A stretch of DNA of 17,453 bases from the NCBI GenBank assembly GCA_017880825.1, contig JADGRN010000009.1, forward strand, positions 1 to 17,453. Reading direction: 5' to 3'. The translations under genes were made by a program, and so were the position numbers. This stretch comes from Methylophilaceae bacterium. GTDB taxonomy: Bacteria; Pseudomonadota; Gammaproteobacteria; Burkholderiales; Methylophilaceae. Shown piece by piece: positions 7,034-14,446 of this stretch; position 1 is the first letter of the stretch; every line of letters begins with the position of its first letter. The notes below the pieces were generated by a model that saw only the letters and a list, made by a program, of their open reading frames with translations, did no database searches and was not told the DNA's origin.

Positions 7034-8518
7034 TCAGATTGCAAGTTTATCGATGATGCCGCTGCTACTGCGTCCGGGCACGATAGGAATCAGCGCCACG
7101 TGGCCGCCCCAGGATTTGACTTCGATGCCACCAACTACCTGGTCCTCGGAATAGTCACTGCCCTTGACGATGACATCCGGTTTGATGGTATTAATCAGTG
7201 CCAGTGGCGTGTCTTCATCAAACAGGATGACCGCATCGACTGACTCCAGTGCGGCCAGTACGCGAGCGCGGTCGGCTTCGTGGATCACCGGTCGAGTTGG
7301 GCCTTTCAAAGCGCTTACCGAGCGATCGGTATTCAGGCCCAGTACCAAACGATCGCCGGTTTTGCGTGCGGCTTCCAGGTAAGCCACATGCCCGGCATGC
7401 AGCAAATCAAAGCAGCCATTGGTAAAAACAATGCGCTGCTTGCCCGCGCGCCAAGTGGAAACCAAGGTTATCAACCTCTCAAGGTCGCAGATTTTGTCGG
7501 CTTGCGCCACTGAGCTTTGTGTAACGAGTTCCTGCAATAATTCTTCACGTGTGACAGGCACAGTACCTACCTTGCCAACAACGATGCCAGCTGCGATGTT
7601 GGCTAAACGCAAGGCGTGCAGATGGTTTAATCCATTCATCATCCCTGCAGCTAGCGTAGCAATTACAGTATCGCCAGCTCCGGAGACATCGAATACCTGT
7701 TTGGCGGCTGCAGGAATGTGCAGCGTTTCAGCTGCATCAATCAGGGAAATACCTTCTTCACCGCGTGTGACAGCGAGGAATTCTAATGCCAGAGTCTTTC
7801 TTAGTTCAGCCGCCGCTTGTAAAAGAGCAGCATCATCCCTGGCATCAACATGGCAGACTTCGGCCGTCTCACGCTTGTTGGGCGTCAACGCAGTGGCTCC
7901 GTGATATTTGCTGTAATCACGTCCCTTGGGGTCAACCAGCACCGGAACGTTGAGCCGTTTGCACTCAGTGATCAGGCTTGCGCATAACTTTGGGCTGAGT
8001 ACACCTTTGGCATAGTCGGAGAGAATCACGATCGATGGGCGTTCTGCCAGCAGGGTAATTGTTAATTCAAGTAATTGCTGAGTTTCGTCATCGCTGAAGC
8101 AGTCGCGGCTTTCTTGATCCAGGCGCACCATCTGTTGATGGCTGCTCATGATGCGTGTTTTGGTAATGGTGGGACGTTGCTTGGATTTGAAGATACCTTG
8201 GGTGTCGATGCCCATGTCAGCCACAATCTGTAACAGCCTCTCGCCATCAGCATCCTCGCCCACACAGCCCGCAAGACGTGTAGCAATGCCCATATTAGCC
8301 AGATTAGCCGCCACATTCGCCGCGCCACCAGTCCGTTCATTTTTTTGTTTGAGTAATACCACTGGCACTGGCGCTTCTGGTGAAATTCTGTCAACTTCTC
8401 CAATCAAGTAGCGATCTAACATCAAATCACCGACTACTAGCGCCCATTGTGTTTTATCTGTTTTGCCAAATTTATTGCGGACAGTATCAAGCAAGTGGTC
8501 TTGTACGGTTTGCTGCAT
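7034..8518 (-). CDS. hldE: Bifunctional D-glycero-beta-D-manno-heptose-7-phosphate kinase / heptose-1-phosphate adenylyltransferase
   Basis: The 494-residue fusion performs two steps of ADP-heptose synthesis in the cytoplasm. The N-terminal ribokinase-fold domain (about 20-330) phosphorylates heptose-7-phosphate at C1: GDLMLDRY (30-37), RTGGAANVAANLANMG (62-77) and GAGDT (280-284) with the catalytic Asp283. The C-terminal nucleotidyltransferase domain (about 360-494) adenylates heptose-1-phosphate: FTNGCFDLLHAGHVAYL (365-381) with the HxxH-type His374/His377, and a late PGRSSSGIIDKL segment. Length matches fused HldE of E. coli (477) with a slightly longer N-terminus. The ATG follows the gmhA stop by three bases, with GGAG in the end of gmhA as a slightly distant ribosome site. 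It is the last GC-rich gene before the composition change. Confidence 0.96.
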   Translation of the reverse strand: MQQTVQDHLLDTVRNKFGKTDKTQWALVVGDLMLDRYLIGEVDRISPEAPVPVVLLKQKNERTGGAANVAANLANMGIATRLAGCVGEDADGERLLQIVADMGIDTQGIFKSKQRPTITKTRIMSSHQQMVRLDQESRDCFSDDETQQLLELTITLLAERPSIVILSDYAKGVLSPKLCASLITECKRLNVPVLVDPKGRDYSKYHGATALTPNKRETAEVCHVDARDDAALLQAAAELRKTLALEFLAVTRGEEGISLIDAAETLHIPAAAKQVFDVSGAGDTVIATLAAGMMNGLNHLHALRLANIAAGIVVGKVGTVPVTREELLQELVTQSSVAQADKICDLERLITLVSTWRAGKQRIVFTNGCFDLLHAGHVAYLEAARKTGDRLVLGLNTDRSVSALKGPTRPVIHEADRARVLAALESVDAVILFDEDTPLALINTIKPDVIVKGSDYSEDQVVGGIEVKSWGGHVALIPIVPGRSSSGIIDKLAI

Positions 8519-8521
8519 GAG

Positions 8522-9085
8522 CTATTCGGCCTCCATTAAGCCGCACAGGCTGTGACCGATGAAGATATGGGCTTCCTGGATGCGTGGCGTGTCGGAAGAA
8601 GGCATGATCAAGCTGTAGTCGCATAAGGCGGCGAGCTTGCCACCAGATCCGCCAGTCAGCGCCACTGTTGTGGCTCCAATTTGTTTGGCAGTCTCGATAC
8701 CACGTACGACGTTGACGCTATTGCCTGAGGTAGAGATGCCGATCACCACGTCCAAAGGGTTACAAAGAGCTTCTACTTGGCGCGAAAAGATAAACTCAAA
8801 GCCATAGTCGTTGCCGATCGATGTCAGGATAGAAGTGTCGGTGGTGAGAGCAATCGCAGGCAGGCCGCGGCGTTCGCATTTGTAGCGGCCAACAATTTCA
8901 GCGGCGATATGCTGGCTATCAGCCGCACTCCCGCCGTTGCCCATCAGCAGAATTTTATTACCGCGCTTAAGGCAATCACGCAAACACTCGGCAACCGTAC
9001 TAATCTGTGGCAGCATTGCGTTTAGCTCTTTAAACATTGCCTGATGAGCTGCGAGTTCTGCTTGTAAAAATTCAATATTGTTCAC
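8522..9085 (-). CDS. gmhA: Sedoheptulose-7-phosphate isomerase
   Basis: GmhA converts sedoheptulose-7-phosphate to D-glycero-D-manno-heptose-7-phosphate, the first step of ADP-heptose synthesis. The 187-residue SIS-domain protein contains LLMGNGGSAADSQHIAAEIV (46-65), with the phosphate-binding glycine/serine loop and the probable zinc ligands His59 and Glu63. It also has GISTSGNSVNVVRGI (116-130), and IQEAHIFIGHSLCGLME near the C-terminus, with Gln170 and His178 as the remaining likely metal ligands. Length is normal for the family. The start codon is GTG at 9085-9083, chosen because AAGG overlapping the hldD stop codon lies about seven bases upstream and because the N-terminus fits the family. 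The gap to hldD is nine bases, indicating translational coupling. Confidence 0.95.
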   Translation of the reverse strand: MNNIEFLQAELAAHQAMFKELNAMLPQISTVAECLRDCLKRGNKILLMGNGGSAADSQHIAAEIVGRYKCERRGLPAIALTTDTSILTSIGNDYGFEFIFSRQVEALCNPLDVVIGISTSGNSVNVVRGIETAKQIGATTVALTGGSGGKLAALCDYSLIMPSSDTPRIQEAHIFIGHSLCGLMEAE

Positions 9086-9094
9086 GGGCTTACC

Positions 9095-10075
9095 TTAGCA
9101 ATAGGGATCGGCTTGCATTAAATAATTTTGCACATAGTCACGCACGCCGTCTTCTAGCGAATGAAACGGCTGGTCATAGCCTGCGGCGCGTAGCTTGTTC
9201 ATATTGGCCTGCGTGAAATACTGGTACTTGCCATGCAGGTCCTGTGGCATATCGATATAGGAAATCGAAGGCTTGCGCCCCTGACCGATCATTACGGCAG
9301 TGGCCAAGTCTTTGAAAGCGCGGGCCTTGCCAGTGCCGATGTTATAAATGCCGGATTTGTCAGGGTGCATCAAAAAGTGAGCAACTATCGCAACTGCGTC
9401 TTTGACATAGACGAAATCGCGTAGTTGCATACCATCTTCATAGCCTGCGACGTGGCTTTTGAATAGCCTGACTGTTCCATGCTCACGGAACTGATTGAAA
9501 CTGTGCAGTGCCACGCTGGCCATGCGCTCTTTATGATACTCGTTCGGGCCATACACATTGAAGAACTTGAAACCGCACCATTGTGGCGGCGTCGCCGATT
9601 TATCCTTGACTTGCATTAGCGCCCACTGATCGAAGAACTGCTTGGAATAGCCATAGCCATTAAGCGGGCGCAAAGGGTCAATTTTACTTTCGTCATCATC
9701 ATAGCCATGCTCACCGCCACCATAAGTCGCTGCTGAGCTGGCATACAGAAACGGTACATGGTGCACAGCGCACCATGTCCAGAGTCGCTGGCTGTAACGG
9801 ATATTGTCTTGAACCAGCCGGTTAAAATCACGCTCGGTAGTCGCGCTAATGGCGCCCATGTGAATCACGGCATCGATACTGGTATTATTTTCCAGCCAGT
9901 CGAACAGCTCATCCTTATCCAGATAATTGGCATAGCGCCTATGGCACAGATTCTGCCATTGTTCCGGATGATTGAAACGATCGACAATCACAATGTCGTC
10001 GCGACCCAGCACTGTATTGAGGTGCCAGGCAATCATGCTACCGATCATGCCGGCGCCGCCAGTTATTACGATCAT
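9095..10075 (-). CDS. hldD: ADP-L-glycero-D-manno-heptose 6-epimerase
   Basis: This NADP-dependent SDR enzyme carries out the last step to ADP-L-glycero-D-manno-heptose. The 326-residue protein starts MIVITGGAGMIGS, the GxxGxxG dinucleotide site (Gly6 to Gly12). It contains the Tyr141-Gly-Tyr-Ser-Lys145 YxxxK catalytic motif, and FKFFNVYGPNEYHKERMAS around 168-186, which is diagnostic for HldD among SDR epimerases. Length is close to E. coli HldD (310). It is first in the hldD-gmhA-hldE-waaF series and is followed nine bases later by gmhA. Upstream, 63 bases separate it from the hemH stop, enough for its own promoter (see the extended -10 candidate). Confidence 0.96.
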   Translation of the reverse strand: MIVITGGAGMIGSMIAWHLNTVLGRDDIVIVDRFNHPEQWQNLCHRRYANYLDKDELFDWLENNTSIDAVIHMGAISATTERDFNRLVQDNIRYSQRLWTWCAVHHVPFLYASSAATYGGGEHGYDDDESKIDPLRPLNGYGYSKQFFDQWALMQVKDKSATPPQWCGFKFFNVYGPNEYHKERMASVALHSFNQFREHGTVRLFKSHVAGYEDGMQLRDFVYVKDAVAIVAHFLMHPDKSGIYNIGTGKARAFKDLATAVMIGQGRKPSISYIDMPQDLHGKYQYFTQANMNKLRAAGYDQPFHSLEDGVRDYVQNYLMQADPYC

Positions 10076-10122
10076 GCAGTCAAATCCAAAGAAGTTAAGC
10101 CCAATAAATCAGCTAATAACGA

Positions 10123-10131
10123 AGTATAGCA
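10123..10131 (-). promoter_or_regulatory. Candidate extended -10 promoter element for the hldD operon
   Basis: On the minus strand the hemH-hldD gap reads TGC-TATACT, an extended -10 (TGn + five of six matches to TATAAT). It would place transcription start about 40 bases before the hldD ATG. No convincing -35 lies 17 bases further upstream, which is acceptable for extended -10 promoters. If active, it would let the heptose genes be expressed apart from hrcA-hemH. Confidence 0.35.
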
Positions 10132-10138
10132 AAGACCG

Positions 10139-11245
10139 CTAATTTTTCGCTCCGAGCGCTTTAGCGCGCAGGCTGGATAGTTCGATTTCTTTTTTCGCGA
10201 TTTCGGTATCCCATTCGCGGCTAACCCAGCCTTGCAGGTTTTCCAGCGCAATATCGCACATGGCATCAATCCAGGATTCACGTTCGTTGAGCGCGGGAAT
10301 GTAGTGAAACTCGCTGCCGCCCTTGCTAATAAAGCTGGCCTTACCTTCTATGGCGATTTCTTCGAGCGTCTCCAGACAGTCGCTGGAAAAGCCCGGACAA
10401 ATCACGTCAACGCGCTTGAGTTTTTGTTTTCCCAATTCTTCCAATGTGGCCGCCAGATAAGGCTTGAGCCATTCTGCCCTGCCGAAGCGCGATTGAAAAC
10501 AAATCATGTATTGGCTGTTTTCCAGTCCGAGCGCCTCGGCCAGCAAACGGCCAGTCTTGCGGCATTCACAATGGTAGGGATCGCCCTTGTTCAGGGTATA
10601 ACGCGGCACGCCATGAAAACTCATGATCAGTTTGTCTGGTTGCCCATTTTCTACCCAGTATTCGCGCACGCTTTGCGCCAGCGCTGCGATATAGGCCGGG
10701 TGGTCATGATAGTGCTTGATGCTGCGTATAGCAGGTACATTCCGCCTATGTTGTAACACTTCCCACACCGCATCCATGGCTGTAGCGCTGCTACTGGCTG
10801 CGTATTGTGGATAGAGCGGAAACACCAGAATACGGTCACAATTCTGCGCCCTGAGTTTTTCCAGGGCTGAAGCAATGGAATTGCTGCCGTAGCGCATGCC
10901 AAATTCCACCGCATAAGGCGAAGCAATACGCGTGCTGAAATAGCCTTGCAGCAGCTTGGCCTGTTTCTGCGTGTGTACCAACAACGGCGAGCCGTCCTTG
11001 GTCCAGATTTGTGCGTATTTTTCAGCGGATTTACTTGGCCGGGTGTTGAGGATGATGCCATTCAGTATCAGCCACCAAATAGCACGCGGAATCTCGACCA
11101 CCCGCCTGTCACTCAGAAACTGCTTGAGATAGCGCCTTAAGGCGGGCGTTGTGGGCTTGTCTGGTGTGCCAAGATTAATCAGCAAGATGCCTACACGCGG
11201 CTGTGAACTATGTGTATAGGATGGTTCGGTGTTGTAATAGGCCAT
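10139..11245 (-). CDS. hemH: Ferrochelatase (protoporphyrin/coproporphyrin Fe-chelatase)
   Basis: HemH inserts Fe2+ into the porphyrin in the last step of heme synthesis, at the inner membrane's cytoplasmic face. The 368-residue protein shows [13 protein letters not shown] (19-31), the family's N-terminal motif, [17 protein letters not shown] (142-158), and [21 protein letters not shown] (about 208-228) with the metal-binding His211. [15 protein letters not shown] (249-263) and [15 protein letters not shown] (283-297) carry the second catalytic acidic region. Length and motif order are those of proteobacterial HemH. The ATG follows the hrcA stop by 17 bases, so it is probably co-transcribed with hrcA, a pairing common in betaproteobacteria. 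The last 30 residues are charged and poorly conserved. Confidence 0.96.
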   Translation of the reverse strand: MAYYNTEPSYTHSSQPRVGILLINLGTPDKPTTPALRRYLKQFLSDRRVVEIPRAIWWLILNGIILNTRPSKSAEKYAQIWTKDGSPLLVHTQKQAKLLQGYFSTRIASPYAVEFGMRYGSNSIASALEKLRAQNCDRILVFPLYPQYAASSSATAMDAVWEVLQHRRNVPAIRSIKHYHDHPAYIAALAQSVREYWVENGQPDKLIMSFHGVPRYTLNKGDPYHCECRKTGRLLAEALGLENSQYMICFQSRFGRAEWLKPYLAATLEELGKQKLKRVDVICPGFSSDCLETLEEIAIEGKASFISKGGSEFHYIPALNERESWIDAMCDIALENLQGWVSREWDTEIAKKEIELSSLRAKALGAKN

Positions 11246-11262
11246 GAATGAACTGAGGGTTC

Positions 11263-12282
11263 TTAATTATTGGATAAGGCGTTGGAAAGCAGTTTGGCCG
11301 TGATATCAACGATGGGAATCACACGTTCATAAGCCATGCGTGTGGGGCCGATGACGCCCAGAGTGCCGACCACCTGGCCATCAGCCTCGTACGGCGCAGT
11401 GACCATGCTGCATTCGTCCAGCGGCAGATAGCCGGATTCACCGCCGATGAATATCTGGATTCCTTCGGCGCGCTGGCTGTTGTCAAGTAATTGCATGAGG
11501 CTGGTGCGGCGCTCGAACACTTCGAACAGCTTGCGTAACGAGGTGACATTGGCGGAGAGATCATCCACCTGTAGCAGATTTCGTTCACCGGAAATCACCA
11601 CGCCATCTTTGTCGTCATCCAGCACTTTGCCGCTGGCTTCAAGCGCGGCGGCCATCAGGCGCGTCATGTCCGATTGCATTTGCTTGAGCTCTTCATGCAG
11701 TTTTTTCTGCACTTGCTCGAAGGTGCTGCCCGAATAATGCTGATTGAAGAAATTGGTGGCTTGAGTGAGTTCGGATGCCGAGTAGGGCTTGTCAACCATG
11801 ATAATTCGGTTCTGCACGTTACCGTCTGAGGTGACGATGATGACTAGAATGCGCTTCTCTGACAGCGGCAAAAATTCCAGATGACGAAAGGCAATACTCC
11901 TGCGTTTGGGGATCATCACCACGCCGGCAAACTGTGTCAGGCTGGAAAGCAGGCTGGCGGCAGAAGCAATCAGTTCCTGCGGGTCGGGAGAAGAGAGTTC
12001 GTATTCCAGCCGTTGGATTTCCTGTTTTTGCAGCGGCTGTACCGTGAGCAGGGTGTCAACAAAAAAGCGATAACCACGCTGTGTCGGGATGCGCCCGGCG
12101 GAGGTGTGTGGGCTGGCGATGAAGCCCAGTTCCTCCAGGTCCGACATCACATTGCGGATGGTGGCTGGGCTCAAATCCAGGCCGGAGCATTTTGACAGTG
12201 TGCGCGAGCCTACCGGCTGGCCGTCACTGATGTAGTGTTCGACCAGGGTTTTGAGCAGGATTTGCGCGCGTTTATCCAGCAT
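11263..12282 (-). CDS. hrcA: Heat-inducible transcription repressor HrcA
   Basis: HrcA represses class I heat-shock genes (groESL, dnaK) by binding CIRCE elements and is re-folded by GroEL. The 339-residue protein has an N-terminal winged helix: [20 protein letters not shown] (5-24), [18 protein letters not shown] (38-55) and the wing [21 protein letters not shown] (56-76), all hallmark segments. The GAF-like dimerisation domain follows (about 100-330), with IFIGGESGY and [18 protein letters not shown] near the end. Length matches the family. No CIRCE palindrome (TTAGCACTC-N9-GAGTGCTAA) is visible in front of it, so autoregulation by that element is not supported here. It precedes hemH by 17 bases. 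Confidence 0.96.
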   Translation of the reverse strand: MLDKRAQILLKTLVEHYISDGQPVGSRTLSKCSGLDLSPATIRNVMSDLEELGFIASPHTSAGRIPTQRGYRFFVDTLLTVQPLQKQEIQRLEYELSSPDPQELIASAASLLSSLTQFAGVVMIPKRRSIAFRHLEFLPLSEKRILVIIVTSDGNVQNRIIMVDKPYSASELTQATNFFNQHYSGSTFEQVQKKLHEELKQMQSDMTRLMAAALEASGKVLDDDKDGVVISGERNLLQVDDLSANVTSLRKLFEVFERRTSLMQLLDNSQRAEGIQIFIGGESGYLPLDECSMVTAPYEADGQVVGTLGVIGPTRMAYERVIPIVDITAKLLSNALSNN

Positions 12283-12293
12283 GAGGTTGGCGT

Positions 12294-12389
12294 TTAATGA
12301 AGGGGCAACATAGGCGAAAAATTATCGGCCACAAAAGCGGCAAGCGCAATACACAACAGGGTTAAACGCATGGGGTTACAAGCGTTCAT
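12294..12389 (-). CDS. Possible 31-residue small hydrophobic protein
   Basis: Directly after the TAG of the pbgA-like gene, an ATG at 12389 opens a 31-codon frame ending in TAA at 12294. The peptide contains [18 protein letters not shown], a short membrane-helix or signal-peptide-like stretch with a basic residue in front. Stop and start codons are adjacent, which would allow re-initiation. There is no lipobox and no homolog I recognise. It may be chance in a 107-base intergenic gap that also holds a candidate hrcA promoter. Confidence 0.2.
   Translation of the reverse strand: MNACNPMRLTLLCIALAAFVADNFSPMLPLH
12321..12349 (-). promoter_or_regulatory. Candidate sigma70-type promoter for hrcA
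   Basis: On the minus strand, TTGCGC (12349-12344) and GATAAT (12326-12321) are 17 bases apart. The -10 matches five of six consensus bases; the -35 matches only three. It would start transcription about 30 bases before the hrcA ATG. No heat-shock sigma32 pair was convincing. Confidence 0.3.
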
Positions 12390-14297
12390 CTACTTGGGCG
12401 ACTTATTGATGTAGCGCCCCAGGTCCTGCATCATCTGTACGATATTCTTTGTCTTACTAGCGAAAGCAGCATCCTGTGCTTTTTGTGGCATCGGCTCGTC
12501 ATGGCTGCCTGTCACATGCGCCTGCTGACTGGCGAGAAAATTGAGCGGCATGGATATTTTGACGTCGTGATCGATGTAAGCGGCGCTCTGCCACTCGGCA
12601 ATGGTCGTGGATTGCCGAGCCTGCTTGGAAAGTAGATTGATGCCGGTCGAGTAGTCTGCGGTGGGATTGGTCACACCGAGCAAAGGCATCAGCGTCGGCA
12701 CCATATCCATATGACTGGAAATGCCTTCATAGGTGGCGGGCTTCATGCCGGGCACCCATAGCACCAAAGGCGTACGTATCTGCTGGTCGGAAAAGTCTGA
12801 ATTGTGGCCCCAGCGGCCATTTTCCATGAATTCTTCGCCATGGTCGCCCATCATCAGCACGATGGTGTTGTCCAGCAGCCCATTTTGTTTAAGGTAATCG
12901 AAGATACGGCCAAACTGGCTGTCCAGGTGATGGACGGAATTGATATAGCGATTCTTGATCAGTTTGATATTGCTGGCCAGTTCTTCATGGCTTAGCGTGA
13001 AATAGTTGATGTCGTCCGGGTAGGGTGTTCGAATCACGCTCTCCGGCGGGAAGTAATAGCGTGCATGCGGTGATTCGAAGAACATGAAGGTAAAAAATGG
13101 CTGGTTCTTGTCGCGCTGGTCGATGAATTTGAGCAGGTTGGTGACATTGATCTGGTCTTTCTTCCAGCCCGGCATGCCTTCAGGAATGGTGTGCAGACGT
13201 TCAGCGGGCACGTTGTGGAAAATGGTCTGGTCGAATTCCGGGTAAGAAAATTTAGCACTGGTGTAAAAGCTCATCTGGTATTGCTCGGCTTTCATTACGT
13301 CGATAATCGCTGCACCACGGTGCTCATCAAGGAAAGGGAACCAGTAAGAGCCGGGGATGCCGGTGAACAAGGTGAACATCCCGACGCGCGTGCCATTGCC
13401 GCCGCTGTAGTGATTGAGGAAGCGTGTGGCGCCTTGAGCGAAAGCCCAGGTATTGGGCATGATTTCCTGATCCAGAATATCTGCTCGCCAGGATTCAGAA
13501 GTCAGCCAGACGATATTGTATGGTTTGGCAGGCTTGGTAAATTTGAGTGGTGATAATGGATAACGCAGATGGCCTTTGGCCAGGTGATATTGCCCCTTGG
13601 CCTGCACATGGACGCCCAGCTTTTTCAACAATCCGCGTGCGGTAACGCTGAGATAAAACGGCACGTTTTGCGCTAGGGACGTGACAGCGTTGTTGCCGGT
13701 GGCCTCACAGTAGGCATAAAGCGTTCGTTCGCCAAGACTGGTAATGACAAACGCAATCAGCAGGCCGCCAAAAAAATGACGCGGAATCCAGCGCGGTTCG
13801 CCCAGCTTGTGATAGAAGAAGTGCGCTGTTGCAAGCAGTAACACCTGCAACAACACAAAGCCCAAGGCAATACCGGCGAAAGTGGCGTTGGAGGCATTAC
13901 TGGCCCCCATTGATTCCAGCCCGCCGGGCGTTACCAGCAGATTGACTACGAAGCTGTTGACGAAAATGCCATAGAGTTCGTGCAACTTGCCATTGGCGTA
14001 GATAAACAGCGTAGTCAAACTGCTGGCGCATATGGCGATTGGGTAGATCACCCAAGAGTTGGCGGTCTCATGCTTGCGATCAACCAGCCTTTCAGCCAGT
14101 AGAGTAAGCCCTAACGCCGGCAACAGATAAAGCAATCCATAAGTCAGCCATGTGGCTAGGGTAAAACCCAGTGTCAGCGCACCCAGGCTGCTTGCCGTAG
14201 CGAAATCAACGCTATAGCGGTTAATCCACAGCAGCAGTAAATAGGTGAAAAGAAAGAAGTAGCTGAGTATGCGGCGCAACTGTTGTGGAGATTGCAT
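12390..14297 (-). CDS. PbgA/YejM-like inner-membrane protein with DUF3413 and sulfatase-fold domains
   Basis: From the ATG at 14297 the protein has 635 residues. Five hydrophobic helices lie at about 12-27, 40-69 (one or two passes), 81-102, 140-161 and 174-190. The segment ELYGIFVNSFVVNLLVTPGG resembles the YejM (PbgA/LapC) N-terminal region. A periplasmic alkaline-phosphatase/sulfatase-fold domain follows: NIVWLTSESWRADIL (about 261-275), a GGNGTRVGMFTLFTG segment (about 299-313) and MMGDHGEEFMENG with Asp485/His486 as likely metal ligands. YejM of E. coli controls LpxC turnover and outer-membrane lipid balance; phosphoethanolamine or glycerophosphate transferases share the fold, so an enzymatic role remains possible. 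The frame is open up to 14468, but the extra 57 residues are low-complexity, overlap nadK and cover a promoter-like palindrome, so I reject that start. Confidence 0.82.
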   Translation of the reverse strand: MQSPQQLRRILSYFFLFTYLLLLWINRYSVDFATASSLGALTLGFTLATWLTYGLLYLLPALGLTLLAERLVDRKHETANSWVIYPIAICASSLTTLFIYANGKLHELYGIFVNSFVVNLLVTPGGLESMGASNASNATFAGIALGFVLLQVLLLATAHFFYHKLGEPRWIPRHFFGGLLIAFVITSLGERTLYAYCEATGNNAVTSLAQNVPFYLSVTARGLLKKLGVHVQAKGQYHLAKGHLRYPLSPLKFTKPAKPYNIVWLTSESWRADILDQEIMPNTWAFAQGATRFLNHYSGGNGTRVGMFTLFTGIPGSYWFPFLDEHRGAAIIDVMKAEQYQMSFYTSAKFSYPEFDQTIFHNVPAERLHTIPEGMPGWKKDQINVTNLLKFIDQRDKNQPFFTFMFFESPHARYYFPPESVIRTPYPDDINYFTLSHEELASNIKLIKNRYINSVHHLDSQFGRIFDYLKQNGLLDNTIVLMMGDHGEEFMENGRWGHNSDFSDQQIRTPLVLWVPGMKPATYEGISSHMDMVPTLMPLLGVTNPTADYSTGINLLSKQARQSTTIAEWQSAAYIDHDVKISMPLNFLASQQAHVTGSHDEPMPQKAQDAAFASKTKNIVQMMQDLGRYINKSPK

Positions 14298-14325
14298 GAG
14301 GAATTTCTGAAAATGGAATTTCGCA

Positions 14326-14353
14326 ATTCTACTACTTTTGACAGCCTTGTCAG
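14326..14353 (-). promoter_or_regulatory. Candidate sigma70 promoter of the pbgA/yejM-like gene
   Basis: Minus-strand CTGACA (14353-14348) and TAGAAT (14331-14326) are separated by 16 bases; each matches five of six consensus bases. Transcription would begin near 14319, about 20 bases before the ATG at 14297. This is the best promoter match in the window and supports the short form of the protein. Its -35 lies inside the 28-base palindrome. Confidence 0.5.
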
Positions 14354-14359
14354 AAGTAG
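14332..14359. promoter_or_regulatory. 28-base palindrome, possible operator of the divergent nadK / pbgA-like promoters
   Basis: Arms CTACTTTTGACA (14332-14343) and TGTCAGAAGTAG (14348-14359) are inverted copies at 11 of 12 positions around a 4-base centre. The left arm contains a perfect TTGACA on the plus strand (candidate nadK -35); the right arm holds CTGACA on the minus strand. A dimeric regulator bound here would cover both promoters. As RNA it could form a 12-pair stem with one G-U. No T-run follows on either side, so a terminator is unlikely. Confidence 0.5.
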
Positions 14360-14367
14360 ACGAATAT
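14338..14367 (+). promoter_or_regulatory. Candidate nadK promoter
   Basis: A perfect TTGACA (14338-14343) is followed after 18 bases by GAATAT (14362-14367), three of six matches to the -10, or after 19 bases by AATATT, four of six. Transcription would begin near 14375, giving a leader of about 70 bases that contains the second inverted repeat. The weak -10 makes this tentative. Confidence 0.3.
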
Positions 14368-14371
14368 TCAG

Positions 14372-14398
14372 CCAAGACAGCTGCTTTTGCTGTTTTGG
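14372..14398 (+). repeat. Second inverted repeat in the nadK leader
   Basis: CCAAGACAGC (14372-14381) and GCTGTTTTGG (14389-14398) pair over 10 positions with one G-U, around a 7-base loop. It sits 12 bases after the 28-base palindrome and at the predicted 5' end of nadK mRNA. There is no following T-run. It could stabilise the mRNA, bind a regulator, or be part of a compound operator. Confidence 0.4.
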
Positions 14399-14446
14399 AT
14401 GGGTCCGATTTAGCATGGCTTTGCCCCCGCATGCAAGTATGATTTA

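Noticed and set aside
7027..7044. TTG start for waaF at 7044, overlapping hldE by 11 bases
   Set aside because: The ATG at 7026 gives the canonical WaaF N-terminus; the extra six residues are unlike the family and no ribosome site supports TTG.
7164..7904. Plus-strand open frames opposite hldE
   Set aside because: They are shadows of hldE with Ser/Arg/Ala-rich composition and no domain features.
10140..10176. Hairpins (CGCT-CGG-AGCG and GCGC-TAAA-GCGC) at the hemH 3' end
   Set aside because: They lie inside the hemH coding end and are followed on the minus strand by A-runs, not T-runs, so they do not make a terminator for hemH.
12365..12389. Sigma32-like CCCCAT box and a 5-base AACGC/GCGTT hairpin after the pbgA-like gene (minus strand)
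   Set aside because: No matching CTTGAA-type -35 at the right distance, and the hairpin is short with no T-run.
12283..12389. CIRCE operator in front of hrcA
   Set aside because: No GCACTC-N9-GAGTGC or close variant is present; none was seen elsewhere in the window.
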